Of a DNA stretch of 64,000 bases, positions 42,300-51,123 are shown piece after piece. Under the pieces are notes generated by a model. It was not told where the DNA came from and searched no databases. It was given only the letters and a program-made list of their open reading frames with translations. The DNA is from SURF-21 sp964462595 (GTDB lineage Bacteria; Actinomycetota; Geothermincolia; Geothermincolales; RBG-13-55-18). The stretch's first letter is position 1. Every line of letters begins with the position of its first letter. The position numbers were made by a program, and so were the translations under genes. Location of the stretch: assembly GCA_964462595.1 (NCBI GenBank), contig CAYWXM010000063.1, positions 186,001 through 250,000 on the forward strand, read 5' to 3'.

Positions 42300-42925
42300 C
42301 TGACCCCAGCCCGAGAACTACCGGGTCGGTCGCAGCGAGCCCGGGCATTAGGGTGGCTGATCAGGATAGACAACGCCCGGGTGTCGACTATATAAAAACC
42401 ACTTCCCGAGACCCTGCGCCTGGTAATAAACGCCAAATCTGCGCTGCCACTTGCCCGAGAACCGGGGGTCGGTCCGAAGCGACCTTCGCGAGCAGTGTGC
42501 TCGAGAGGATGAATTGCCCGGGATATGCACCCTGCGAGTGCTGAGCGAGGACCGTTACCCCCGGCCTCGGGCCTCTAAAGCACCTGGCTCGATTACGCAC
42601 CCCGGTCTCGGGAACAAAAAACCGCCCCCAGCCCGGTGAACTACCAGGTCGGTCGCAGCGCGCCTGGGCATAAGAGTGGCTAATGGGAAGAAATAGCGCC
42701 CGGGTGTCGACTATATAAAAACCACTTCCCGAGCTCCGGTCACGGTCGTTAGCCATTCGTCTGCGCTGCCCCCAGCCCGAGAACTACCGGGTCGGTCGCA
42801 GCGAGCGCGCAAGCAATGGTTTCTTCTTATGTTGAGACGGCAAGCGCAGCCGAGCGAGGCCGTTACCCGGAGGCTCGGGCCGTAAAAGCACCCGTAGCAA
42901 GGACCGCTACCCCGGGTCTCGGGAA
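42300..42925 (+). repeat. Tandem composite repeat (B-A-B-A, 323-bp period)
   Basis: Four units in order: B1 (42300-42410), an A-like unit (42443-42615), B2 (42623-42733) and A2 (42766-42925). B1 to B2 and the two A-type units are each offset by 323 bp, so a 323-bp composite was duplicated. Both B units hold GCGCCCGGGTGTCGACTATA-type sequence followed by AAAACCACTTCCCGAG. A2 matches 12591-12750 at 88%. All units open with a CCCGAGAACTACCGGG-type stem. The last bases of A2 code the end of tupC. The preceding 42052-42299 shows nothing that I can name. Confidence 0.8.
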
Positions 42926-44016
42926 CCGACGTAAGGCAAGACGTGGATGGACGTTGCCTTGATAACCGCCGTCACCCCGCGGCCGGCCTCAATGCCCATT
43001 TCCTCGCGCGAGGCGATGGTGATGTAGGCGACCAGTGGGAACCCGCAATCCAGGTCCACCTTAACCAATGCCCCCAGGGCCCGCACGTCCTTAACCCGTG
43101 CGGGCAACCGGTTGCGCGCGGAACCGGCATCCCCGGAATCGTCCAGCAGCACCACTTCCTCGGGGTGGATGAGGACCTTTACGCGGGAGCCCGTGGGCTC
43201 CTCGCAGAGGGCCTCTATCATTACTCCCGCCACTTCGATGTCGGAAATGCCTTCCCGGCAAGCCGCCACCTCGCCTTCCAGCAGGTTTTCCGCTCCCAGG
43301 AACTCCGCCACCTCCTCGCTTACCGGCCGTCCGAAGACCTCGGTCGGCTTCCCGACCTGCTGAAGCTTTCCATGCAGCAGCACAGCCAGCTTATCGGCTA
43401 TCTCCAGCACCTCGTGGTAATCGTGGGTGACGTAGACAGCGGTAATCCCCATCTCCTTTACCAGGCGGGAGATATCCGCGCGCAGGGATTTACGTGCGGG
43501 GACGTCCAGAGACGCCAGCGGCTCGTCCATGAGCAAGAGGCGGGGCTCCAGCACCATCGCCCTGCCCAGGGTGACCTTCTGGGCCTCCCCGCCGGACAGG
43601 GTCATGGCATCTCGCTCGGCCAGTTCCTCTATGTCCAGGCGCCCCAGCATCTCCTGCACCTTCCTTCCCCTCTCCTCTCCCGGCAGGCGGCGCATCTTGA
43701 GCCCGTAGGCAATATTAGCGCGGACCGTGCGCTTGAACAGCAGCGGCTCCTGGAAGATCATGGCCATCTCGCGGGAGATCTCTTTCCTCTCCTGCCGGCC
43801 CATGCCGGAAAGGGTAGCCCCGTTCCAGAAGGTCAATTCCCCCGCGGTTGGTTTTTCGAGCAGGTTCACAATACGCAGCAGGGTACTCTTGCCGGAGCCG
43901 TTGGGACCGATCACCGCGAGTATTTCGCCCTCGTCGAGTTCCAGCCTTGCGACGTCCAGGACCTGCCTCCCTTCGTAGAAATGCCTCAATCCCTCCACGC
44001 TGAGGAAAACGCTCAA
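42907..44016 (-). CDS. tupC: Tungstate ABC transporter ATP-binding protein
   Basis: A 369-aa ATPase. Walker A GPNGSGKST, the signature LSGGEAQKV, Walker B LLLMDEPLASLD and the H-loop VTHDYHE are all present. The C-terminal 130 aa look like a TOBE-type domain (VLIHPEEVVLL, LGALVKVDLDCG), which may bind the oxyanion. It is the third gene of tupABC, overlapping tupB by 4 nt. Its final residues (VGSRDPG) are encoded by the A2 repeat, so the insertion reset the stop codon. Assignment to tungstate rests on TupA and the riboswitch. Confidence 0.93.
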   Translation of the reverse strand: MSVFLSVEGLRHFYEGRQVLDVARLELDEGEILAVIGPNGSGKSTLLRIVNLLEKPTAGELTFWNGATLSGMGRQERKEISREMAMIFQEPLLFKRTVRANIAYGLKMRRLPGEERGRKVQEMLGRLDIEELAERDAMTLSGGEAQKVTLGRAMVLEPRLLLMDEPLASLDVPARKSLRADISRLVKEMGITAVYVTHDYHEVLEIADKLAVLLHGKLQQVGKPTEVFGRPVSEEVAEFLGAENLLEGEVAACREGISDIEVAGVMIEALCEEPTGSRVKVLIHPEEVVLLDDSGDAGSARNRLPARVKDVRALGALVKVDLDCGFPLVAYITIASREEMGIEAGRGVTAVIKATSIHVLPYVGSRDPG

Positions 44017-44780
44017 GACGAAGCCTCCTTGCCGCGGCGGGACATCAGGTTGCGGGCTACCCGCGCCGGGTGGCTGAGCAGGGTTCCCTGCTGGATGAGG
44101 GTCATCACCCAGACCAGGAGGACGGTGATACCCAGAAGGATGATGCCCAGGGCGATGGCCGAAGTGCTGTTTCCCTTGCTGACCTCCAGGACGGTCGCCG
44201 TGGTCAGGGTACGGGTATATGGCTCTCCTCCCAGGAGGAGATTCCCTCCCACCATCATCGCCGCGCCCACCTCAGATATTATGCCGCCGAAGCCGGCGAT
44301 CACCGCCGCCACCAGCGAGAGACGGCTCTCCCGCATCAGGGTCATGGTTGTGCGTATCTCCCCCGCTCCCAGGGATCTCGATTGCAGCCTGAGTTTCGGA
44401 TTTACGTTCTGCATGGCGGCCATGGTTATGCCCGCGATCAGGGGCATGGCCAGCACGATCTCAGCCGTTACGATCGCCTTGGGGGTATAGAGCCAGCCAA
44501 GGAACCCCAGGGGTCCTCTCCTTTTCAGGAAGAGGTATACGAAAAGGCCGACCACCACCGGCGGCAGTCCCATGCCCGCGTTGACCAGGGTGACCATTAA
44601 CTTGCGGCCGCGAAAGCGATAGAGCGCCAGAACGGACCCCAGGGGGATCCCGATGATCATCCCGAAAAAGGTGGCGATAGCGCAAATATACAGGGTGAAG
44701 AGGGTGATCCTCATAACATAAGGGTCGAAACTGCCGATAAGCTTCAGGGCCTCGACGAAACCTTCCCAGATATCTCCCAT
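44013..44780 (-). CDS. tupB: Tungstate ABC transporter permease
   Basis: A 255-aa membrane protein with about six helices and the permease coupling loop in QSRSLGAGEIRTTMTLMRE. SEVGAAMMVGGNLLLGGEPYTRTLTTATVLEVSKG is characteristic of TupB/WtpB-like permeases. The ATG at 44780 lies after GGGAGGTGG; a longer upstream reading is out of register with tupA and not real. It is coupled to tupC by a 4-nt overlap and follows tupA by 95 nt. Confidence 0.94.
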   Translation of the reverse strand: MGDIWEGFVEALKLIGSFDPYVMRITLFTLYICAIATFFGMIIGIPLGSVLALYRFRGRKLMVTLVNAGMGLPPVVVGLFVYLFLKRRGPLGFLGWLYTPKAIVTAEIVLAMPLIAGITMAAMQNVNPKLRLQSRSLGAGEIRTTMTLMRESRLSLVAAVIAGFGGIISEVGAAMMVGGNLLLGGEPYTRTLTTATVLEVSKGNSTSAIALGIILLGITVLLVWVMTLIQQGTLLSHPARVARNLMSRRGKEASS

Positions 44781-44875
44781 ATCCCATGCCACCTCCCGGA
44801 AGTATCCAGCGTCGTCGGAAAGCAGCCCCGGCGTCTCCGCCGGGGCCAAATCATCCACATATATTCTAACCCGGA

Positions 44876-45718
44876 TCAGAGGGCATCGGGGAAGAACAAG
44901 GGCTGGCCATATTCCTCCACGCCAAAGGTGTTGAGGAATTCCTGCGCTTCCTTCGAGACGCAGAAGTCGTTGAACGCCCGGGCTCCCTCGTCGTTCACGT
45001 CCGGCCATCTCTCCGGATTCACGTTCATCACGTGGTAGTTGTTGAACAGGATCGGGTCGCCCTCGGAGACTATCTCCAGTTCCAGGTCGTCCTCCATGCT
45101 GAGGTAAGTGCCGCGGTCGGTGAGAGTATAGGCCCTTTCCTCCGACGCTATGCGCAGGGTATCCCCCATGCCCTTGCCGCTCTCCACGTACCATGCTCCC
45201 TGGGGAGTGATACCGGCCGCCTTCCAGATACCGAGTTCCTTGGTATGGGTGCCCGAATCGTCTCCGCGGGATATGAACTTGGACTGCGTGGTGGATATGG
45301 CGGTGAACGCTTCCTCCGTCGACACGGCCTCCTTTACCCCGGCGGGGTCGGAAGCCGGCCCGATGAATATGAAGTCGTTGTGCATGACCGCATTGCGGTC
45401 GACGGCGAAACCCTCGGCCACCATCTCCTCCTCGGCGGCGGGGCTGTGCACCAGCAAGACGTCGCATTCCCCGTTATACCCCATCTCCATGGCTGCGCCG
45501 CTGCCCACGGCGATTACCTTCACGGAATAGGGGTTTTCCTCCTCGAACATGGGCACCCATTCATCGAGAAGACCCGAGTCCTGGGTGCTGGTGGTAGTGG
45601 CCAGGATAAGCTCGGCTCTCTCGACCTGCTCAGCCTCTTTATCCCCGCACCCCGCCATCATCGCGACAAAGGCCAGCGCCAGAACCAGCCCCGTAAAAAG
45701 TACTCCCCCTTTTTTCAT
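44876..45718 (-). CDS. tupA: Tungstate-binding lipoprotein
   Basis: A 280-aa periplasmic/extracytoplasmic lipoprotein with signal helix and lipobox VAMMAGC. The oxyanion site is formed by LATTTSTQDSGLLDEW and SRGDDSGTHTKELG, the signature that separates TupA from molybdate-binding ModA. AAAGGAGA precedes the ATG. A Moco/Tuco-type riboswitch and a terminator-like hairpin lie in the leader (45817-45956), so expression should fall when the cofactor is plentiful. High-affinity tungstate uptake implies tungsten enzymes elsewhere in the genome. Confidence 0.95.
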   Translation of the reverse strand: MKKGGVLFTGLVLALAFVAMMAGCGDKEAEQVERAELILATTTSTQDSGLLDEWVPMFEEENPYSVKVIAVGSGAAMEMGYNGECDVLLVHSPAAEEEMVAEGFAVDRNAVMHNDFIFIGPASDPAGVKEAVSTEEAFTAISTTQSKFISRGDDSGTHTKELGIWKAAGITPQGAWYVESGKGMGDTLRIASEERAYTLTDRGTYLSMEDDLELEIVSEGDPILFNNYHVMNVNPERWPDVNDEGARAFNDFCVSKEAQEFLNTFGVEEYGQPLFFPDAL

Positions 45719-45816
45719 TTTAGATTCGTCTCCTTTCCTTACGGCACCTGCCGCATCCCCGAACGCGTGGGCTTTTCCCGGCCATGCCCACAGGACGATG
45801 CAGACGCTATCACAAA

Positions 45817-45840
45817 CGACAAAACCCACCCGCGGGTGGG
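45817..45840 (-). terminator. Terminator hairpin in the tupA leader
   Basis: The palindrome CCCACCCGCGGGTGGG is followed on the minus strand by TTTTGTCGTTT. It lies 24 nt after the aptamer and 98 nt before tupA, so it can serve as the riboswitch expression platform. It could instead only end the MobB-like transcript. Confidence 0.75.
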
Positions 45841-45863
45841 CATCATACGATAATTCTGCCACC

Positions 45864-45956
45864 CCCTTTCCAAACGCGGGAGGCGTGACGGTTTCCCCTC
45901 ACACCCTATCGGCCCATATCCATAGCCTCGCAGCCTTAGGAACGGGGCTCGGAGGT
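45864..45956 (-). promoter_or_regulatory. Moco/Tuco-type riboswitch upstream of tupABC
   Basis: The minus strand shows CTCCGAGCC, CCTAAGG, GGCCGATAGGGT, GAGGGGAAACCGTCAC, GCCTCCCG and TTGGAAAGG in order, the conserved blocks of the molybdenum-cofactor RNA motif. The same blocks recur at 46836-46926. A terminator follows. Cofactor binding would stop transcription into tupA. Confidence 0.78.
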
Positions 45957-46011
45957 CCCATACTCACGTGTTTCGGTTTTCAAGGTACGCTATACTGACT
46001 CCGACGCGGGC

Positions 46012-46773
46012 TCAGAAGCAACCCAGCGAGCATTTCACGATCTTTATATCCTGCACGTTGGCGGCTTTCCCCACCTCCGCGGGAGGGACATTCATATCCT
46101 TTGCCAGCTTCAGCGCTACCGCGCAGGCTATTCGTCCTTCCTTCGACTTGGACCTTACGGCCTGCTTCAGCTCCTCGTCTATCTCGGTCGACATGAGATC
46201 ACCTCCCACCTTGCCCGCCACCCGGGAGAGGATTACCCTCAAGGCTCTCTCTCTCCCCATTTCCGAAACGACAACCGTCTTGGCATCGGGGTTCATCTTC
46301 CTTATCTCACGCTCCAGCGCAAGGATATCCGTGCCCGAAAGCCGGCTTCCCCCGTTCACCATCACGGTGTGGGCCTTCTTGATGGCGTCGAATGCCGAGG
46401 GTTTGAACCCGTCGAAAGTGTCCCCCATGATAAAGACGGCGTATGCGGGCTCGAGATAATCGAGCACGCTGTTGCCCTCTACCACGACCACCGGGGCTTT
46501 GAGGCGGGGTATTGTCTTCTCGATATCCTTCTCCATATCGCGCGCCGTGGTGCGGACCCAGAAAACCGGGGAGGCCCCGGCCTCCAGCATCCTGGCCGTA
46601 TCGGTGCCCGTGGCAGCATCTACCTCTTCCACAACCGGCTCGCCCGGGGGGCGCTCCGCGTGGACCGTGACCTTCATAGCGGCGCAACTGCTGCAGTGGC
46701 TTATGAGGTAAGCGGCAAGGGAACTCTTGCCGATGTCTTTATTGGCCCCGGAAATGGAGATAACCCTGGGCAT
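46012..46773 (-). CDS. MobB-like P-loop NTPase with C-terminal LGCF domain
   Basis: About 253 aa. The Walker A is SGANKDIGKSSLAAYL, followed by a MobB-like body (VVEEVDAATGTDTARMLEAG, VVVVEGNSVLDYLEP). The C-terminus, VPPAEVGKAANVQDIKIVKC followed by SLGCF, is a small domain found in molybdenum-cofactor proteins of anaerobes. It probably acts in guanylylation or delivery of the Mo/W cofactor. A riboswitch of the Moco class precedes it, supporting that role. The ATG at 46773 opens the P-loop domain; an in-frame GTG at 46818, nearer the riboswitch, is also possible. Confidence 0.78.
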   Translation of the reverse strand: MPRVISISGANKDIGKSSLAAYLISHCSSCAAMKVTVHAERPPGEPVVEEVDAATGTDTARMLEAGASPVFWVRTTARDMEKDIEKTIPRLKAPVVVVEGNSVLDYLEPAYAVFIMGDTFDGFKPSAFDAIKKAHTVMVNGGSRLSGTDILALEREIRKMNPDAKTVVVSEMGRERALRVILSRVAGKVGGDLMSTEIDEELKQAVRSKSKEGRIACAVALKLAKDMNVPPAEVGKAANVQDIKIVKCSLGCF

Positions 46774-46835
46774 ATCGAACCCGGAGAACCCGGCATCCGG
46801 TGTGGGCGAACCATGCACTCTCTGCAAACCCCTCT

Positions 46836-46926
46836 CCTTTCCAAGCACGGGAGGCACGGTCGTTTCCAACCGTACCCTGTCGGCCAGCCGCCTTAGCTTT
46901 CGCCTTAGGCGGTCCGGCTCGGAGAG
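46836..46926 (-). promoter_or_regulatory. Moco/Tuco-type riboswitch upstream of the MobB-like gene
   Basis: The minus strand shows CTCCGAGCC, a GCCTAAGGCGAAAGCTAAGG hairpin region, GGCCGACAGGGT, GGTTGGAAACGACC, GTGCCTCCCG and TTGGAAAGGAG. Shared blocks with the tupA leader but different stem sequences show compensatory change, as expected for a conserved RNA. AAAGGAG at its end may be the regulated ribosome-binding site. Confidence 0.78.
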
Positions 46927-47142
46927 CACTTATACAGGCACTTTCCTGCGGATGAAGGGATTATAAACCCCTTAGAGCAAGGTTTTCAAGGATACGAGAA
47001 GGCGCTGCAGGGGCCGTACGGGAGGTATAGGGGATGAACGTACACGCGCCTTGGGATAAAATATAGATTGCTCGTGATAGGGATCCGCGGTATTGAGATC
47101 TCATGGACCTTTTTATTTTGAGCCAGCAAAAGGGACGTCCAG

Positions 47143-48696
47143 ATGGGCAACGGGGAGAAAACACGGGAACAGCTGCTGGAGGAACTCGAAGCGTTGCGCT
47201 TCCGCGTGAGCGAGCTGGAAGACGCCGAAAAAGAGCTGCGGCGAGTAAAGAAAGCCCTCGAGATGGGCACGGAAGCCCTGAACCTGGTGCTCGAGAACTC
47301 CAATGATATACTGGCTGTCGTGAGGTTGGACGGAACCATCGGCTATGTCAGCCCTTCGGTGGAGAAGATTACCGGGTACCGGCCCGAGGAAGTGCTCGGG
47401 GTATATGCATTCGACCTCATCCACCCGGACGATTTCGACCATATCCTCAAGGTTTTCACCCCCGCGCTGCAGATACCGGGAGAGACGATAAACCTGGAGT
47501 TCCGTTACCGTCATGCGGACGGTTCGTGGTATACCATGGAAGCGCAGGGTATAAACATGGTCGAGAACCCCACGGTGTCCGCCCTGGTGCTCACGGCGCG
47601 GGATATAACCAACCGCAAGTCCATCGAAGAGAGGCTGCAACGCAGCGAGAGCTATTACCGCTCTCTTATCCGCAATGCAGCGGACATGATCTCAGTTATT
47701 GACGCCGACCTCAGGTTCCGCTGGGGCAGCCGCTCCAGCGCGAAGATCACCGGATACACGCCCGCGACCATCTACGGGAAGGGTTTTCTCGATTTCACGC
47801 ATCCGGATGAGTACGAAGCCGTCCGTGACGCCCTGGGTTTCGTAGTCCGGAACCCGGGCGTTTTGAAAACCATCGAGTGCTTTTTCAGGCACGCCGACGG
47901 CTCTTACCACTTCCACTCCATCATATTCACCAGCCTGCTCGACGATCCAGCGGTACAGGGCATCATCATCAATTCCCGCGACATCAGCGAGCGCAGGCAG
48001 ATGGAGGAAAAACTTCTGTCCATCAATCGCGAGCTGGATTCCTTTGCGGCCACCGTGTCCCACGACCTGCGCACGCCCCTTTCCCTTATCGAGGGTTACG
48101 CGCAACTCATGCGGGCCGAAGACAGCACGGAGGAGGAAAAAGAAGCCCATTTAAAGAGCATCATCGCCGCCGCAAAGCGCATGGACGAGCTCACCGAGTC
48201 TCTGCTGCAATATGCACAGGCGGGCCAGCCAGCGGGAGCCGTGGCTCCCATCGAACCCCTGGATGTCATAAGCGATGTACTCTTCGAACACTCCAGCGAT
48301 ATCGAAGACAGCGGCATAGAGGTCATCCTGGGCAACGAATTCCCCGTTATCATGGTCGACCGCTTCAAGCTTCGCCAGGTTTTTACCAATCTCGTGGACA
48401 ACGCGGCCAAGTATCTCTCCGGCATCTCTCAACCGCGCATAGAGATCGCCGCACAGGCCGATGGAAACATGGCCACCTTTTACGTGCGCGACAACGGCCC
48501 CGGCCTAGATCCCGAGGTGAAAGAAGAGGTATTCCTGCCCTTCAAACGCATCGCTTCCTCTACGTCGCCGGGACTGGGTATAGGGCTTTCCACCGTGAAA
48601 AGGGCGGTAAAGGCCTGGGGAGGGAGTGTCTGGGTCGAGTCGGAGCCGGGAGAGGGAGCGACCTTCTTTTTCACCGCACCACTGGTACGAGACTAG
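47143..48696 (+). CDS. PAS-PAS sensor histidine kinase
   Basis: A 517-aa soluble kinase: coiled coil (about 5-45), PAS 1 (47-165, ILAVVRLDGTIGYVSPSVEKITGY), PAS 2 (170-290, MISVIDADLRFRW), HisKA with H307 in FAATVSHDLRTPLSLIEGYAQLM, and HATPase with NLVDNAAKYLS, VRDNGPGLDPE and GLGIGLSTVKRAVKAWGG. There are no transmembrane helices, so it senses an internal signal. No response regulator is adjacent; the orphan regulators at 2.9 and 58 kb are possible partners. Good match throughout. Confidence 0.94.
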   Translation: MGNGEKTREQLLEELEALRFRVSELEDAEKELRRVKKALEMGTEALNLVLENSNDILAVVRLDGTIGYVSPSVEKITGYRPEEVLGVYAFDLIHPDDFDHILKVFTPALQIPGETINLEFRYRHADGSWYTMEAQGINMVENPTVSALVLTARDITNRKSIEERLQRSESYYRSLIRNAADMISVIDADLRFRWGSRSSAKITGYTPATIYGKGFLDFTHPDEYEAVRDALGFVVRNPGVLKTIECFFRHADGSYHFHSIIFTSLLDDPAVQGIIINSRDISERRQMEEKLLSINRELDSFAATVSHDLRTPLSLIEGYAQLMRAEDSTEEEKEAHLKSIIAAAKRMDELTESLLQYAQAGQPAGAVAPIEPLDVISDVLFEHSSDIEDSGIEVILGNEFPVIMVDRFKLRQVFTNLVDNAAKYLSGISQPRIEIAAQADGNMATFYVRDNGPGLDPEVKEEVFLPFKRIASSTSPGLGIGLSTVKRAVKAWGGSVWVESEPGEGATFFFTAPLVRD

Positions 48697-48737
48697 CGCC
48701 AGAGCGGGGCCCGATTCACCCGCGATTCGGATATCGA

Positions 48738-51092
48738 TCAGACGGAGTGGACGGTGCGAGATACTATCTCGTCCTTGGCCGCTTCGGGGAGGTCATCGAA
48801 ATAGGCGCAGTAACCAGAAACCCTTACCACCAGGCCCGGGTACTTGCCGGGGTTGCGCCGCGCATCATCCAGCAGCTCCTGATCCAGGACGTTGAACTGC
48901 ACCTGCATCCCGCCCTGTTCGAAGTACCCACGCATCAGCGCGGCCAGGTTTGCAGCTCCCTCTTCACCGGACAGGTTGCGCGGATCGAAACGGAGGTTCA
49001 CCGCACAGCCGTTGGGCATCAGCCTGGAGTCCACCCTGATCACCGACTGCAAGAGAGCGGTGGGGCCGAGACGGTCACAACCGTTGGCCGGGCCGAGGCT
49101 GGACGCGAACGGCTCACCTTTCTTCCTGCCGCTGGGGAGAGCTCCCACCATCCGGCCGAAGGCGACGTGGCAGGTCACGGAGTAGAAACCGGGGACGTAG
49201 CGGCCTCCCCTGGTGTTGTGGTGACGTGACAGGGCGGCGTGGAAGATATGCGCCACCAGGTCCGCGTACTCGTCCGCGGCGGGGATGTCGTTGCCGAATT
49301 TGGGGCAGTTCACGAGCTCCGCCCGTACCCGCTCGTGTCCTCGGAAATCGGCTTTCAAGGCTTCGATTACCTCCCCCAGCCCGTACTTGCCTCTTGAAAA
49401 CACCAGGCTGTCCAGAGCGGACAGGGAATCCGCCACATCCGCTATTCCCACCCCCTGGATACCGCTGGAGTTATACCTGGCGCCTCCTTCGGTGAGGTCC
49501 AATCCGGACTCAAGGCAACCCTCGACAAGCATGGAAGAGAGCGGGGTCGGATGGTAATCACGGTTCCCCGCCTCAACCACCCTGAAGTCGCCGACCATCC
49601 TGTCAACCATGAACTCCACCTGCTGCCGAAAGGCCCCGACCACCGCATCCATATCCCGGAAGGTCAAAGGGTCCGGGGTGGGCGCTCCCACCCTCGAGCC
49701 ATGCCCGAAGCGCTTTCCGCGGTTCAAGGCCATCTCAAGACACATGGGCAGGTTGAACAAAGCGGCATCGGTAGATAGAAAGCTGTCCCCCGGCAAGGCA
49801 AGCTCCACGCAGCCGACCACGCCGTAGTTCCTGGCCTCCTCGACCGGGTAACCGTGGTAGACGAGCGAGGCCACTGCTGCCTCGTCCCCGAAGACGGCGG
49901 GCACACCGTTTCCCCTGCGGGCGACGTCCGCCACGCGCAGGAGGTACTCGTCGGGTGAACCCGCATGCACGCGCGCCTGGTAATTGGGGTCCCGCAACCC
50001 CGCCTCCTCCATGACGTCGAGGAAAAGGTACGTGAGATCGTTGGTGGCGTCTTTGCCCTCGCGGTCGGTGCCGCCCACGATGGCCGCCTGAACCACCAGG
50101 TATCCGCCGTGGTACTGGCTTATCCGCTCAGAGAGGAGGAAAACGTGTTCGGTGGCCTTGGCGGTAAAGGAGAGAAGCAGGTCCTTCGCCTCCTCGCGCG
50201 TCAGGCGCCCGGCATCGATATCCATCTTGTAATAGGGATAGAGATACTGGTCGACGCGCCCGAAAGATACGGCGGAATTAAGGCTCTCCAGGCTCACCGC
50301 CAGATGCGTCAACCACAGCGCCTGCAGGGCTTCCTGCAGGCTCTCCGCTGGCTCCGCGGGCACCTTTCGGCATACCTTCGCGATATTTTCCAGTTCGAGC
50401 TTGCGAGCCGTGTCCCGTTCATCCCTGGCCAGCCTGTCGGCTTCCTCGGCCAAGCGCCCGGAGAATATCAACAGGCCTTCGCAGGCGATGCGGACGGCAT
50501 CGTAAAGCGGCCCCTCCCTGTCTCTAACCGACGCAATGTATCCTTTTACCCCCAGCCTGATCATATTCTCATAGCCGGGGAGGAAGTGCCCGATGCCCCC
50601 GGCCTCGTTGATGAGATAGTACGCGGGCTTGAGCTGCTCGCGTACGTAACGCAGCAGGTGCCTGCGGTCCTCGAAAGCGCGGAAATTCATGTTGCGCGTC
50701 AGCCAGTAGGGTATCACCTTGAGCAACAGCTTCATCCTGTCCGCCCAGGAGATGAGCAGTGGCGTGGTTTTTCTGCGCCCGATCCACAGCAGGTCCTCGC
50801 TCATGAAAACCCCGGCTAGCTCCGGCTGTATGATGGCCGATACGCGCCTCGAGCCCACGTTGCCCACGATAAGCTCGTCGGGGTATATATTCACGGATTT
50901 GTTGGCGAGGATATGGCGAAGGGCCTTCGCCTTGCGCACGATCATGAGATCAGAAGGGTCATCATGCCGTTTGAAGAACTCGGTGACCAGCAGAGCCCTC
51001 TCGGGGCACAGATATACCGGCGCACCGAGCAACTCCTGCCTGACGCGCCGGAAACGCTCGCTCTCCCCCACCACATTATTGATCTCCAGCAT
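48738..51092 (-). CDS. Glycyl-radical enzyme, pyruvate formate-lyase/dehydratase superfamily
   Basis: A 784-aa enzyme. The thiyl cysteine is C428 in VVGCVELALPG, with the neighbouring E430 (GCVE) typical of diol/glycerol dehydratase, choline lyase and HPAD-type members rather than true pyruvate formate-lyase (CC). The glycyl radical loop is VRVSGYCAYF with G760 near the C-terminus. No activating radical SAM enzyme lies beside it, which is unusual; the radical SAM protein at 24.3 kb lacks the activase layout. TATAAT 7 nt before the ATG suggests a leaderless transcript. Substrate unknown. Confidence 0.92.
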   Translation of the reverse strand: MLEINNVVGESERFRRVRQELLGAPVYLCPERALLVTEFFKRHDDPSDLMIVRKAKALRHILANKSVNIYPDELIVGNVGSRRVSAIIQPELAGVFMSEDLLWIGRRKTTPLLISWADRMKLLLKVIPYWLTRNMNFRAFEDRRHLLRYVREQLKPAYYLINEAGGIGHFLPGYENMIRLGVKGYIASVRDREGPLYDAVRIACEGLLIFSGRLAEEADRLARDERDTARKLELENIAKVCRKVPAEPAESLQEALQALWLTHLAVSLESLNSAVSFGRVDQYLYPYYKMDIDAGRLTREEAKDLLLSFTAKATEHVFLLSERISQYHGGYLVVQAAIVGGTDREGKDATNDLTYLFLDVMEEAGLRDPNYQARVHAGSPDEYLLRVADVARRGNGVPAVFGDEAAVASLVYHGYPVEEARNYGVVGCVELALPGDSFLSTDAALFNLPMCLEMALNRGKRFGHGSRVGAPTPDPLTFRDMDAVVGAFRQQVEFMVDRMVGDFRVVEAGNRDYHPTPLSSMLVEGCLESGLDLTEGGARYNSSGIQGVGIADVADSLSALDSLVFSRGKYGLGEVIEALKADFRGHERVRAELVNCPKFGNDIPAADEYADLVAHIFHAALSRHHNTRGGRYVPGFYSVTCHVAFGRMVGALPSGRKKGEPFASSLGPANGCDRLGPTALLQSVIRVDSRLMPNGCAVNLRFDPRNLSGEEGAANLAALMRGYFEQGGMQVQFNVLDQELLDDARRNPGKYPGLVVRVSGYCAYFDDLPEAAKDEIVSRTVHSV

Positions 51093-51105
51093 TTCCCTGA
51101 TTATA
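51093..51105 (-). promoter_or_regulatory. -10 box for a leaderless glycyl-radical enzyme transcript
   Basis: The minus strand shows TATAAT, then CAGGGAA, then ATG. The purine run GGGAA is too close to the start to act as a normal ribosome-binding site. Confidence 0.5.
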
Positions 51106-51123
51106 TCAAACGCACGACAGTGT

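Noticed and set aside
42140..42756. Two minus-strand frames sharing SGSGFYIVDTRAL
   Set aside because: The shared peptide arises from the two B repeat units being near-identical DNA; no start signals and no protein family, so it is treated as a non-coding repeat.
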